DNA from: Pseudomonadota bacterium
GTDB taxonomy: Bacteria; Pseudomonadota; Alphaproteobacteria; Acetobacterales; Acetobacteraceae
Assembly (NCBI GenBank): GCA_023390705.1
Contig: JAEWCI010000525.1
Coordinates: 1-10,991 of the forward strand
Length of the DNA: 10,991 nucleotides
Reading direction: 5' to 3'
Position numbers and translations under genes: made by a program. This document shows, in pieces, positions 1-6,211 of the stretch. The notes under the pieces are model-generated. The model saw nothing but the letters and a program-made list of their open reading frames with translations, had not been told where the DNA came from and made no database searches. How positions within the stretch are numbered: the first letter of the stretch is position 1; every line of letters begins with the position of its first letter.

Positions 1-2
1 CC

Positions 3-1196
3 GCTTACCTCGCGGAATGCGCGGCCGAGGCCGCGCCGGACCTGCTGCGCGATGCCGCCATCTCCGCGCTCTATGCGCCGGATGGGGCGGCGCTGCGGCC
101 GGGGACGCGCGTCGTGCAGGGTGCCTATGCCGAGACGCTGCGCTGCATCGCCCAGGAAGGGCCGGGCGCGCTGCATGGCGGTGCGGTCGGCGCGGCGGTG
201 GCCACCGCCATGGCACAGCGCGGCGGGTTGCTGAGCGAGGCCGATCTGCGCGACTACCGCCTGGCCCTGCGCCAGCCGGTGCGCGGCCTCTATCGCGGGG
301 TGGAGGTGGTCGGGCCGCCGCCGCCCTCCTCCAGCGGCGTGCATGTGGTGCAGATGCTGAACATCCTGGAAGGCTTCGACCTCGGCGCGCTCGGCTTCGG
401 CACGCCGGCGACGCTGCACCTGGTGGCGGAGGCGCTGAAGATCGCCTTCGCCGACCGCGCCGCCGCCACCGCCGACCCGGATTTCGTCAGCGTGCCGGTG
501 GCGCGGCTGCTCTCGAAGGAATACGCCATGGAACGGCGGGCGCTGCTGGATGCGGGGTGGGCGCAGCGCTGGTCCGCCGGGGTCGTGGCTGGCGAAAGCC
601 CCAACACCACGCATCTGACGGTGGCCGATGCCGAGGGCCACATCGTCTGCGCCACGCATACGATCAACTCGCTGTTCGGCGCCCGCTTCCTGATCCCGGA
701 AACCGGGATGATCCCGAACAACTACATGGCGCTGTTCGACCCGAGACCCGGCCATGCGCTTTCCATCGCGCCGGGCAAGCGCATCACCACCAGCCAGGCG
801 CCGCTGATCGCGCTGCGGGATGGCAAGCCGCTGGTGGCATTGGGGCTGCCCGGCGGGCTGCGCATCTTCGGCAGCGCCATGCAGGCGCTGCTGAACCTGC
901 TGGACCACGGCATGAGCCTGCAGGAAGCGGTGGAGGCGCCGCGCCTCTGGACCCAGGGGCAGCAGGTGGAGGTGGAAGGCGGCGTGCCGCCGGCGGTGCG
1001 CGATGCGCTGGCGGCTATGGGCCATGAGGTCGTGGCGCTGCCGCACGTGGCAGGCGGCATGTGCGCCATCCGCTTCCATCCGGACGGCATGCTGGAAGGC
1101 GCAGCCTGCTGGCGGGCGGATGGCACCGCCATCGGCCTCGGTGGCGGGCTGGCGCGGCAGGGCGTGCGGTTCTGGCCGGACCAGAGCCGGCGGTAG
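3..1196 (+). CDS. Gamma-glutamyltransferase-family Ntn hydrolase, 5'-truncated by window edge
   Basis: The C-terminal 397 residues of a GGT-family (T03) protein; the reading frame is open from base 3, so the true start lies outside. Such enzymes are made as a precursor that cleaves itself before a threonine, which becomes the N-terminal nucleophile of the small subunit; classical members act on glutathione in the periplasm. The nucleophile is in NTTH (Thr codon 606-608), followed by the supporting residues in THTIN and FG, then NNYM, GKRITTSQAP, LGLPGG and EAVEAPR, all in family order. Compared from memory with E. coli GGT, the oxyanion Ser462-Ser463 pair is Thr-Thr here (786-791), and Gln430 and Asp433, the latter binding the substrate alpha-amino group, are Tyr and Leu (723-734). 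Family membership is firm. Glutathione as substrate is doubtful; an acylase-like role is possible. The signal peptide region is not in the window. Confidence 0.93.
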   Translation, partial: AYLAECAAEAAPDLLRDAAISALYAPDGAALRPGTRVVQGAYAETLRCIAQEGPGALHGGAVGAAVATAMAQRGGLLSEADLRDYRLALRQPVRGLYRGVEVVGPPPPSSSGVHVVQMLNILEGFDLGALGFGTPATLHLVAEALKIAFADRAAATADPDFVSVPVARLLSKEYAMERRALLDAGWAQRWSAGVVAGESPNTTHLTVADAEGHIVCATHTINSLFGARFLIPETGMIPNNYMALFDPRPGHALSIAPGKRITTSQAPLIALRDGKPLVALGLPGGLRIFGSAMQALLNLLDHGMSLQEAVEAPRLWTQGQQVEVEGGVPPAVRDALAAMGHEVVALPHVAGGMCAIRFHPDGMLEGAACWRADGTAIGLGGGLARQGVRFWPDQSRR

Positions 1197-1485
1197 GATG
1201 GATCGCTGCCGGGCGGCAGTGGCCTTGATTTCAGTGCCCCGCCTCCCTCCACCACGCGGCGGGCCGCTGGAGCGGCTTTCGTTCGCCGGCGCTCACGTCA
1301 ACCACTCCAGCTTGCTATTTTATCACATTTTTCGAGCCGCCGGGTGATCCCACCCGGCTGAACATGGCCTGCTGGCGGCCCGGTCCCTGCGCGATGAATA
1401 TGGCCTGGGACGTCGCGTTCCCACCGCCGCTCCTCGTTCGCGGATCTTGCGACACCACAGGCGCGCACCGGAGCGGTGCAAGCCT
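1197..1485. other. Gene-poor stretch after the GGT-like gene with an AT-rich island
   Basis: I see no convincing gene here. Open frames exist on both strands but have no family motifs or convincing start signals. The notable content is an AT-rich patch at about 1311-1333 (TTGCTATTTTATCACATTTT) in otherwise very GC-rich DNA, and a perfect hairpin just after it. The patch could be a promoter or a protein-binding site. No clean -35/-10 pair is visible. Confidence 0.5.
1339..1358. terminator. Perfect 8-bp hairpin, possible transcription end
   Basis: GCCGGGTG (1339-1346) pairs perfectly with CACCCGGC (1351-1358) across a 4-base loop. It lies about 140 bases past the GGT-like stop and about 130 bases past the stop of the small membrane protein on the other strand, so it could serve either. 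There is no T-run directly after it in either direction, so it is not a textbook intrinsic terminator. Confidence 0.35.
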
Positions 1486-1653
1486 TCAGGTGGCGAGCAA
1501 CAGGACCAGCTCGGCCAACCCCCAGGCCAGGGCGAGCATCAGCGAGCCGATCAGGCTTGCCTCACGCAGCACAGCGCGGTTGAGAACGGGATACCGGCGC
1601 GACGGCGGCGCCGGGATCACCAGGCTCGGGTCGGGGATGCGATACCAGGACAT
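1486..1653 (-). CDS. Small single-pass membrane protein (55 aa), unknown function
   Basis: ATG at 1653 to TGA at 1486 encodes 55 residues. The N-terminal half is polar and proline-rich (MSWYRIPDPSLVIPAPPSRR), then comes a basic stretch ending near RAVLRE. Residues about 34-54 form one hydrophobic helix (SLIGSLMLALAWGLAELVLL) that ends almost at the C-terminus. This looks like a membrane anchor or tail with its N-terminus probably in the cytoplasm. An in-frame stop lies eight codons upstream and no other usual start codon intervenes, so the start is fixed. The ribosome-binding site is weak. I do not recognise a family. Its downstream side faces the hairpin at 1339-1358; upstream lies ltnD on the same strand, 153 bases away. 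The amphipathic layout argues for a real gene, but its short length keeps this moderate. Confidence 0.5.
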   Translation of the reverse strand: MSWYRIPDPSLVIPAPPSRRYPVLNRAVLREASLIGSLMLALAWGLAELVLLLAT

Positions 1654-1767
1654 GGCAAGAACTGGAACATATCATGAACTTCATGGCAAGCGGGAATCTT
1701 CTGGGTGGCGATCATCGCTGCCCGGCGCTGCGCCAGGGCATCACCCCTCATCATGCCGCGGTGAGAT

Positions 1768-1787
1768 GGCGCTGCCTTGGCGGCGCC
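1768..1787 (-). terminator. Hairpin after ltnD, candidate terminator
   Basis: GGCGCTG (1768-1774) can pair with CGGCGCC (1781-1787), one pair being G-T, across a 6-base loop. It begins about 20 bases past the ltnD stop codon. No T-run follows on the minus strand, so this may be only an RNA 3'-end stabiliser. Confidence 0.3.
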
Positions 1788-1806
1788 GTCCGAACGGGGC
1801 CCGCTG

Positions 1807-2700
1807 CTACTCCCTGGGCAGCCGGATGCCGGTCAGCGCCTGGTAGGCGCGGATGACGAAGGCGTCGTCCTTGCCGCCATGGCCCAGTGCGCGCGCGGCG
1901 ATGAAAAGCTGGTGCGCCTGCGCCGCCAGCGGTGCCGGAAACCCCGTGCTGCGCGCCAGATCCCCCACCAAGCCGAGATCCTTGACGAAGATGTCCACCG
2001 CCGAGCGCGGCGCCTCATCCCCCTCCAGCACATGCGGCATGCGGTTCTCGAACATCCAGGAATTGCCGGCGGCGTTGGTCACCACCTCGAACAGGGTCTC
2101 CGGTTTCAGTCCGGCCTTGATGCCGAGCGCCATCGCCTCCGCCGCCACGGCGATATGCACGCCGGCCAGCAATTGGTGCACCACCTTCATGGTGCTGCCC
2201 TGCCCCGGCTCCTCGCCGAGGTCCCAGACCTTCGTCGCCACGGCTGCCAGGACCAGCGCCGCCTTCTCCCGCGCCGCCCTGCTGCCGGACGCCATCACCG
2301 ACATCCGCCCTTCCCGCGCCGCCACGGCGCCACCGGAAACCGGGGCGTCGAGGTAGAGCAGGCCACGCGCGACCGCCTCGGCGGCCAGGGAACGGGCATC
2401 CTCGGGCGCCATGGTGGAGCAGACCACGAGCACCGCGCCCGGGGCGAGCCGTGGGGCGCAACCCTCGGCGCCGAACAGCGCCCCCCGCGCCTGGGCGGCG
2501 TTGACCACCAGCACCAGCACCGCCTCGGTACCGGACGGGATCTCGGCGGCGCGGGCCACGGCCAGGCCGCCTGCGGCGGCGAATTCGGCGCGTGCCGCTT
2601 CCCGCATGTCGCAGCCCGTCACCTTCATCCCGCCGGCCCGCAGCAGCGACAGCGCTGCACCCATGCCCATGCTCCCGAGCCCGATCACCGCGACCTGCAT
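1807..2700 (-). CDS. ltnD: L-threonate dehydrogenase (NAD-dependent), LtnD
   Basis: A 297-residue beta-hydroxyacid dehydrogenase, the usual length. The LtnD reaction is NAD-dependent oxidation of L-threonate to 2-dehydro-L-erythronate, a cytoplasmic sugar-acid catabolic step. The Rossmann motif GLGSMG is at residues 7-12, the substrate-binding DAPVSGG at 118-124, and the catalytic lysine in GSTMK is Lys172. The signature TNAAGNSWMFENRMPHVLEG (about 208-227) followed by SAVDIFVKDLGLV is what separates LtnD (E. coli YgbJ type) from 3-hydroxyisobutyrate and tartronate semialdehyde reductases. ATG at 2700 is preceded by a strong GGGAGG, six bases away. The partner genes of the pathway (OtnK/LtnK kinase, OtnC aldolase, OtnI isomerase) are not next to it within the window; upstream lies only decayed DNA. 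Specificity is inferred from the signature; related hydroxy-acid substrates remain possible. Confidence 0.87.
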   Translation of the reverse strand: MQVAVIGLGSMGMGAALSLLRAGGMKVTGCDMREAARAEFAAAGGLAVARAAEIPSGTEAVLVLVVNAAQARGALFGAEGCAPRLAPGAVLVVCSTMAPEDARSLAAEAVARGLLYLDAPVSGGAVAAREGRMSVMASGSRAAREKAALVLAAVATKVWDLGEEPGQGSTMKVVHQLLAGVHIAVAAEAMALGIKAGLKPETLFEVVTNAAGNSWMFENRMPHVLEGDEAPRSAVDIFVKDLGLVGDLARSTGFPAPLAAQAHQLFIAARALGHGGKDDAFVIRAYQALTGIRLPRE

Positions 2701-2806
2701 CGCTGCCTCCCTTGTGCTGCCCGGCCACGCTTCCGCCGCATCCGTGCGGCGTCAAGACAGGGCGCCCCCTGTGTGAATAGGGAGCAGCCAGGACAACGCC
2801 GCGGCG

Positions 2807-3098
2807 ATGGACGCCGCCCTGCAAGGGGTGACGACCACTGTCGAAATGCTGTTGCGGACCGACCTGGCGGAAGGCTCGGTCACCGGTCGCTTCGATATCC
2901 GGGCCGGGGAATGCCGCAACCAGTTATGCCTCTCCCGCCGGCTTTCTGACGGCCGCCAGCTTCGCCATCGGCTGGGCCGCCGCCTGGCCGGATGAGTCGG
3001 GCGGCAGGGAAGACCTCTCCGGCGATGTGGTACGCGGCGCCGAACGCGGTGTCGTCACCTTCAGGAATGCCCCAATGCCCGGGGTTTATACAAGGTGA
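2807..3098 (+). pseudogene. Frameshifted small ORF resembling an avidin/streptavidin fragment
   Basis: One frame runs from ATG 2807 through residues ending GSVTGRFDIRAGE. A second frame then reads GNAATSYASPAGF, AIGWAAAW, LSGDVVRGAERG and stops at 3096-3098. Removing one G from the GGGG at 2906-2909 joins them into one frame of 96 residues. The joined protein follows the streptavidin order, recalled from memory: G-A-L-T-G-T-Y, then V-G-N-A-x-x-x-Y, A-L-G-W-x-x-A-W and W-S-G-x-x-V-x-G-A-E. Biotin-contact positions are only partly kept: Asn49 and Trp79 equivalents are present, while Tyr43 is Phe, Ser45 is Ile and Trp92 is Leu. The C-terminal strands with the last two Trp and Asp are absent, and the ORF ends where the transposase remnant begins. 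There is no signal peptide and an in-frame stop lies at 2774. I read it as a decayed avidin-like gene; chance resemblance cannot be excluded. Confidence 0.45.
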
Positions 3099-3104
3099 CC
3101 CATG

Positions 3105-3537
3105 CACAGGCTTTGAGGTGGATGCCAGCAACGAAAAGGCTTACGAGCGCAGCGCCACACTCTTCTGGCTGAAGGAACTGGTCCGCCAGCTCGCTTCGGT
3201 GCCCCTCGCCGTCCATCCGGCGGTCGGCCTTGGGTGGTACGACGGCGGCTGCCCCGCGAGATCCAGCCCGGCCCCCAGCCAGCCGGAATCGAAAGCCTTG
3301 TCGCCGAGCAAGGCAGCGAAGGCGATACCCTCGATCAGGAGTGCGCGGCGATCATATCCTGGCGCTGCTCCGGCAGCAGGACAAGGCGCACGGGGTTGCC
3401 GAGGGCATCGGCCAGAGTGGCGATCCTGGTCGTCAGGCCACTGTGCGAACCGCCGATGCATTGCCCGGCAACAGTGACGCGACCTTCTCCCGGACCGTAT
3501 CGCTGACCACGAACCGATCCCGATCCGTTCCAGCCAT
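3105..3537 (-). pseudogene. Degraded IS5-family transposase remnant
   Basis: Reading on the minus strand, a typical IS5-family start (DRDRFVVSDTVREKVASLLP) begins at ATG 3537. It then jumps, with a large in-element deletion, to the DDE core: IGGSHSGLTTRIATLADALG, then NPVRLVLLPEQ from 3457. A frameshift at about 3340 moves the reading to LLIEGIAFAALLGDKAFDSG (3341-3252), which holds the DK-x-x-D motif of the second catalytic Asp. Another shift gives AVVPPKADRRMDGE near 3250-3205. Further shifted pieces (FSQKSVALRS, then LLAGIHLKA near 3110) match the family's C-terminal end. At least three frameshifts and loss of the middle, including the first Asp region, make it inactive. I could not define terminal inverted repeats or a target duplication. 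IS427 or IS1031 subgroup is likely from the ALGNP motif, without proof. Confidence 0.8.
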
Positions 3538-3770
3538 CACGCCGTTGAAGCGGGGCTTGAATCGCAGCAGAGCCGCATCGGAAAGCCCGGTTGTTGGAAG
3601 ACCCTGAGCCGAGTTGGTTCCGGTGGCCCTGACGATGGCATGGTTGCGGAGGGTGAAGGCCAACCATGCCGTCCGGTTCACCTCGCCAATGGATGGAGGC
3701 GATGCGACAGCGCCTGGGTCACGCGCCAAATCCGCAAGGTATTGTCGCCAGGGGCCACCGGAAGGCCTGG
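3538..3770. other. Sequence between transposase remnant and PRC gene, no gene seen
   Basis: About 230 bases with no recognisable coding content. The 50-100 bases nearest 3537 probably hold the original left end of the insertion sequence. A sequence such as GGGTCTTCCAACAACCGGGC, read inward on the minus strand near 3604, is a possible end, but it shows only weak similarity to the opposite side (GGGTTTATACAAGG near 3082). Confidence 0.35.
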
Positions 3771-3806
3771 GCCGGGGATGTCACGGCTGGCCATGGCATC
3801 CCCGGC
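3771..3806 (-). terminator. Long perfect inverted repeat after the PRC-barrel gene
   Basis: GCCGGGGATG (3771-3780) and CATCCCCGGC (3797-3806) are perfect 10-base complements separated by 16 bases. The repeat starts 7 bases past the stop codon of the PRC-barrel gene, a natural place for transcript 3'-end formation or stabilisation. No T-run follows, so Rho-independent termination is not certain. Confidence 0.5.
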
Positions 3807-3813
3807 ACCCATA

Positions 3814-4524
3814 TCACTGCTGCTGCCGTACTGGCGGGTTCGCAGGAGTGTTCTGCCCACTGGCCGCACTGCCGCCGCCGAGCGTGCCGGGACGCGGCCC
3901 TGCCGGTTCGGTGGCTGGCGCACCGGTAACCGCATCGCGCGTGCGGCCACGCCGGAACTCGTCGAGGGCGAAGGCGGGCAGTGCCTTCAGGTTTTCTTCC
4001 GTTGCACCTGGCAGCATCCAGCGGTCACGTTCCGCATTGTGCTGCAGTTGCGCATAGGGAACGGCCACGTGGCGTTCGCCGATACCGAGGAAGCCGCCCA
4101 CCGAGAGCACCGCCACGGGCGCACCGGTGCCGCCCGGCGGAATGATGATATCCTCGATCTCGCCAATATCGCGATCGTTCGCGCCATAAATGTCGGTGCC
4201 CAGCAAACGACGGGCACTCCGGCCGCCACGCAGGCTTGCTGCATCAACCGGGGTCAGGCTGGCAGTGGTTGTGGCGGTGGTGTTCGTGCCGCTCGTGTTG
4301 GTGCCAAGAACGCGATCGGCGGCCCGGCTTGCCGCCGTACCCGGCGGATTGCCAGGCGTGCCATCCGGGCGCGGTGTCTCGCCCTGGGCGCGATCGACCG
4401 CCCGGCCGGTCGCGGTGGAGGGGGGGTTGCCCGGCGTACCGTCCGGGCGCGTCTGCGCGAAGGAGATGGAGGTGGAGGCCAGCAATGCCGCAGCGAACAG
4501 CAGCGGCGAGTAGCGGGTACTCAT
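3814..4524 (-). CDS. Secreted PRC-barrel domain protein with duplicated Pro-rich linker
   Basis: A 236-residue exported protein. Residues 1-23 form a Sec signal peptide (basic start, LLFAAALLAS core, SFA before Gln24). Residues 26-74 hold two copies of a 23-residue unit, RPDGTPGNPP followed by a RAxDR segment, with a period of 26. A Thr/Asn/Ser-rich linker (75-90) follows. A PRC barrel at about 107-165 (LLGTDIYGANDRDIGEIEDI, then AVLSVGGFLGIGERHVAVPY) is the only known domain; PRC barrels are small beta folds seen in RimM, photosynthetic reaction-centre H subunits and many periplasmic proteins. The tail is Pro/Gly/Gln-rich and probably disordered. ATG at 4524 has GGAG eight bases before it. 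Function is unknown; a periplasmic or envelope stress role is a common guess for such alphaproteobacterial proteins and is not shown here. It stands as a single gene. Confidence 0.85.
   Translation of the reverse strand: MSTRYSPLLFAAALLASTSISFAQTRPDGTPGNPPSTATGRAVDRAQGETPRPDGTPGNPPGTAASRAADRVLGTNTSGTNTTATTTASLTPVDAASLRGGRSARRLLGTDIYGANDRDIGEIEDIIIPPGGTGAPVAVLSVGGFLGIGERHVAVPYAQLQHNAERDRWMLPGATEENLKALPAFALDEFRRGRTRDAVTGAPATEPAGPRPGTLGGGSAASGQNTPANPPVRQQQ
4303..4449 (-). repeat. Two-copy coding repeat in the PRC-barrel gene
   Basis: Two 69-base units (4381-4449 and 4303-4371), 78 bases apart, encode RPDGTPGNPPSTATGRAVDR and RPDGTPGNPPGTAASRAADR, followed by AQG and VLG. The two copies differ at several codons, so the duplication is not brand-new. 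The repeat adds a flexible linker between signal peptide and barrel. Confidence 0.8.
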
Positions 4525-4992
4525 GCTTTGATCTCCGCTTGGTTGTTGCGGCCCGCCAAGGACGGGCGCGTGTGCCCTAGAACCGCCCGGGGATGGTCTG
4601 GTTCCTGCGCAAGGATGCGCACGAGGGCGCGTGCGGAATTCCGGAATGAAGGTCTGGAGGCGGCTCTCGGCCTTGCCGGCAATTTTTGTATACTATTCTA
4701 TTCTAGGCAGGGACAATGACGCTCGCCAACAGCCACCCTGGACCGGATGCAGTTGTGAGCTGCTGCGGCAACCCTTGATGGCATGAGCCATGTTCCTCGC
4801 CGGCGTCAGACAAGTGCGGAAGGAAGAGAAGAGCGGATGTCGGTGGGGAGCCAGCCACCAGACGCAGCTAAGGAATTCGGGATTATCGGACCGACATGTG
4901 CCCGTCGCGGCAGGTCTGGGGCCGAAAGCGCGAAGCCCTGCGGTCAGGATCGCCACAGAACATGTCGCAGGCGCGGCGAAAGAGGACGCCTC
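4525..4992. other. Intergenic region between PRC gene and tRNA-Ser
   Basis: About 470 bases without a gene I can support. It contains the leader of the PRC gene, an AT-rich patch at 4681-4705 with promoter-like hexamers, and sequence downstream of the tRNA gene. Short frames ending in WDSNPR or GIRTHDRG are the translation of the tRNA itself and its flank. Confidence 0.5.
4687..4716 (-). promoter_or_regulatory. Candidate promoter for the PRC-barrel gene
   Basis: On the minus strand TTGTCC (4711-4716) and TATACA (4687-4692) are separated by 18 bases, each matching four of six sigma-70 consensus bases. The patch is the most AT-rich spot in the intergenic region. It would give a leader of about 150 bases before the PRC start. 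The plus strand also carries TATACT (4689-4694) without a fitting -35, so the direction is not certain. Confidence 0.3.
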
Positions 4993-4993
4993 T
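4981..4993 (-). terminator. Short hairpin at the tRNA-Ser 3' end
   Basis: Minus-strand AGAGG-CGT-CCTCT followed by TT begins on the last base of the tRNA. The stem is only five pairs and the T-run is short, so it is a weak terminator candidate. Confidence 0.25.
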
Positions 4994-5085
4994 GGCGGAG
5001 GGGATGGGATTCGAACCCACGATAGAGGTTGACCCCCTATAACGGTTTAGCAAACCGTCGCCTTCAGCCACTCGGCCACCCCTCC
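4993..5085 (-). tRNA. tRNA-Ser(GCT)
   Basis: A 93-base class II tRNA including an encoded CCA. The acceptor stem GGAGGGG (5085-5079) pairs with CCCCTCC, followed by discriminator G and CCA (4996-4993). The D-arm reads GCCGAGTGGCTGAAGGC. The anticodon arm ACGGT-TTGCTAA-ACCGT carries anticodon GCT (complement of 5049-5051), reading serine codons AGC/AGU. A long variable arm (stem with TAGAGG/CCTCTA-type pairing) and the T-arm TTCGAAT are present. The long variable arm and discriminator G are serine tRNA identity features. It stands alone on its strand; the next gene upstream on the minus strand ends at 5175 ... 6155 (Bug protein), about 90 bases away. Confidence 0.97.
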
Positions 5086-5174
5086 GCAGGTGTGGACAGG
5101 CCCACGACGTATGCGGGGCTGGTCTTAGCGGCGGGGGGCAGGAACGTCAAACCTTCCCTGCCCCGTGCGCGCCT

Positions 5175-6155
5175 TCACTCGACCTTGGCGCCGGAAAGCC
5201 GCACCAGCTCCGCCGTTCGCCTGACTTCCGCCGCCTGGAAACTGGCGAATTCCTCGGGCGTGCTGCCCACCGGCTCATAGCCCAGTTGCTCCATGCGCTC
5301 GCGAATCTCCGGCCGCCGCAGCGCCAGGGCGATCTCGCGGGAGATCCGGCTCACCGCAGCCGGCGGGGTGCCGGCCGGGGCCAGGATGCCCAGCCAGCTG
5401 TTGAAGGCGAAGTCCGGCACGGTTTCGCTGACCGAGGGCACCTCCGGCAGTTGCGCCAGGCGTTCGCGCCGGGTGACGGCCAATGCCCGCAACTGGCCTG
5501 ACCGGACCTGCTGGATGGCCTCGACCACCGGCGCGAAGATCAGGTCCAGCCGGCCGGAGACAAGGTCCGCCACGGCCGGCGCGCCGCCGCGATAGGCGAT
5601 CTGGGTGAAGCGCACCCCGGCATGGTGCTCGAACAGCGAGGCAGCCAGGTGCTGGGAGGTCCCCGAGCCACCGGTGCCGCAATTCAGCTTGCCCGGATTG
5701 GCCTTGGCCTGCGCGATCAGCTCCGCCACCGTCCGTGCCTGGACCGAAGGATGCACCACCAGCAACTGGGAACTGAGCGCCACCAGGGAAACCGGGGCGA
5801 AGTCCCGCTGCACATGGAAAGGCAGGCTGGGATAGAGCGACTGGTTGACCGCATGGGTACCCATGGAGCCGACCACCAGCGTGTAGCCATCCGGCGCACT
5901 GCGGGCGACGTATTCGGAGGCGACATTGCCCCCTGCCCCGGTGCGGTTCTCCACCACCACGGATTGGCCAAGCCCTGCGGTGATGGCCTGGGCGACGACC
6001 CGGCCCGTGGTGTCCGTGCTGCCGCCGGCGGCGAAGCCGACGACGAAACGGATGGGTCGGTCCGGCACCCAGCCGGCCGTGGCCTGCTGTGCCCAGGCAG
6101 CACGACCAAGCCATGGCATGGCGGCAAGGCCCGCGAGAAGGTGGCGACGCTGCAT
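5175..6155 (-). CDS. Tripartite tricarboxylate transporter (Bug/TctC) substrate-binding protein
   Basis: A 326-residue periplasmic binding protein of the Bug (TctC) family, which captures carboxylates or related small molecules for TctAB-type transporters. The start MQRRHLLAGL with a hydrophobic core and AWAQ cleavage site (about residue 23) is a signal peptide with a twin-arginine flavour. Family motifs follow in order: RPIRFVVGFAAGGSTD (33-48), the region binding the ligand's carboxylate; VENRTGAGGN (68-77); GTGGSGTSQHLA; IAYRGGAPAVADLVSGRLDL; and a C-terminal PEEFASFQAAE. The start at 6155 has a strong GGGAGGAG upstream. The GST gene ends 56 bases upstream on the same strand, so the two could share a transcript. 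No TctA or TctB membrane gene is in the window, which is usual for the many orphan Bug proteins of such genomes. The ligand cannot be told from the sequence. Confidence 0.93.
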   Translation of the reverse strand: MQRRHLLAGLAAMPWLGRAAWAQQATAGWVPDRPIRFVVGFAAGGSTDTTGRVVAQAITAGLGQSVVVENRTGAGGNVASEYVARSAPDGYTLVVGSMGTHAVNQSLYPSLPFHVQRDFAPVSLVALSSQLLVVHPSVQARTVAELIAQAKANPGKLNCGTGGSGTSQHLAASLFEHHAGVRFTQIAYRGGAPAVADLVSGRLDLIFAPVVEAIQQVRSGQLRALAVTRRERLAQLPEVPSVSETVPDFAFNSWLGILAPAGTPPAAVSRISREIALALRRPEIRERMEQLGYEPVGSTPEEFASFQAAEVRRTAELVRLSGAKVE

Positions 6156-6211
6156 CGGCTGCTCCTCCCTGTTGCCGCGGGCCTCTGGCGGGCCTTGTCC
6201 GCCGGTGCGGT

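Noticed and set aside
17..1027. Long Arg/Ala/Gly-rich plus-strand frame overlapping the GGT-like gene
   Set aside because: It is a shadow frame produced by high GC; the other frame carries the complete set of GGT motifs.
1777..2949. 390-residue plus-strand frame opposite ltnD
   Set aside because: Rich in His, Arg and Gln with no domain; the opposite strand is a well-conserved dehydrogenase.
4716..4778. 20-codon plus-strand frame after TATACT, possible leader peptide
   Set aside because: No fitting -35, no regulated downstream gene on the same strand, and no run of a single amino acid typical of attenuators.
4783..5032. Plus-strand frames ending in WDSNPR and GIRTHDRG
   Set aside because: These endings are the known artefact of translating the antisense of a tRNA-Ser T-arm and acceptor stem.
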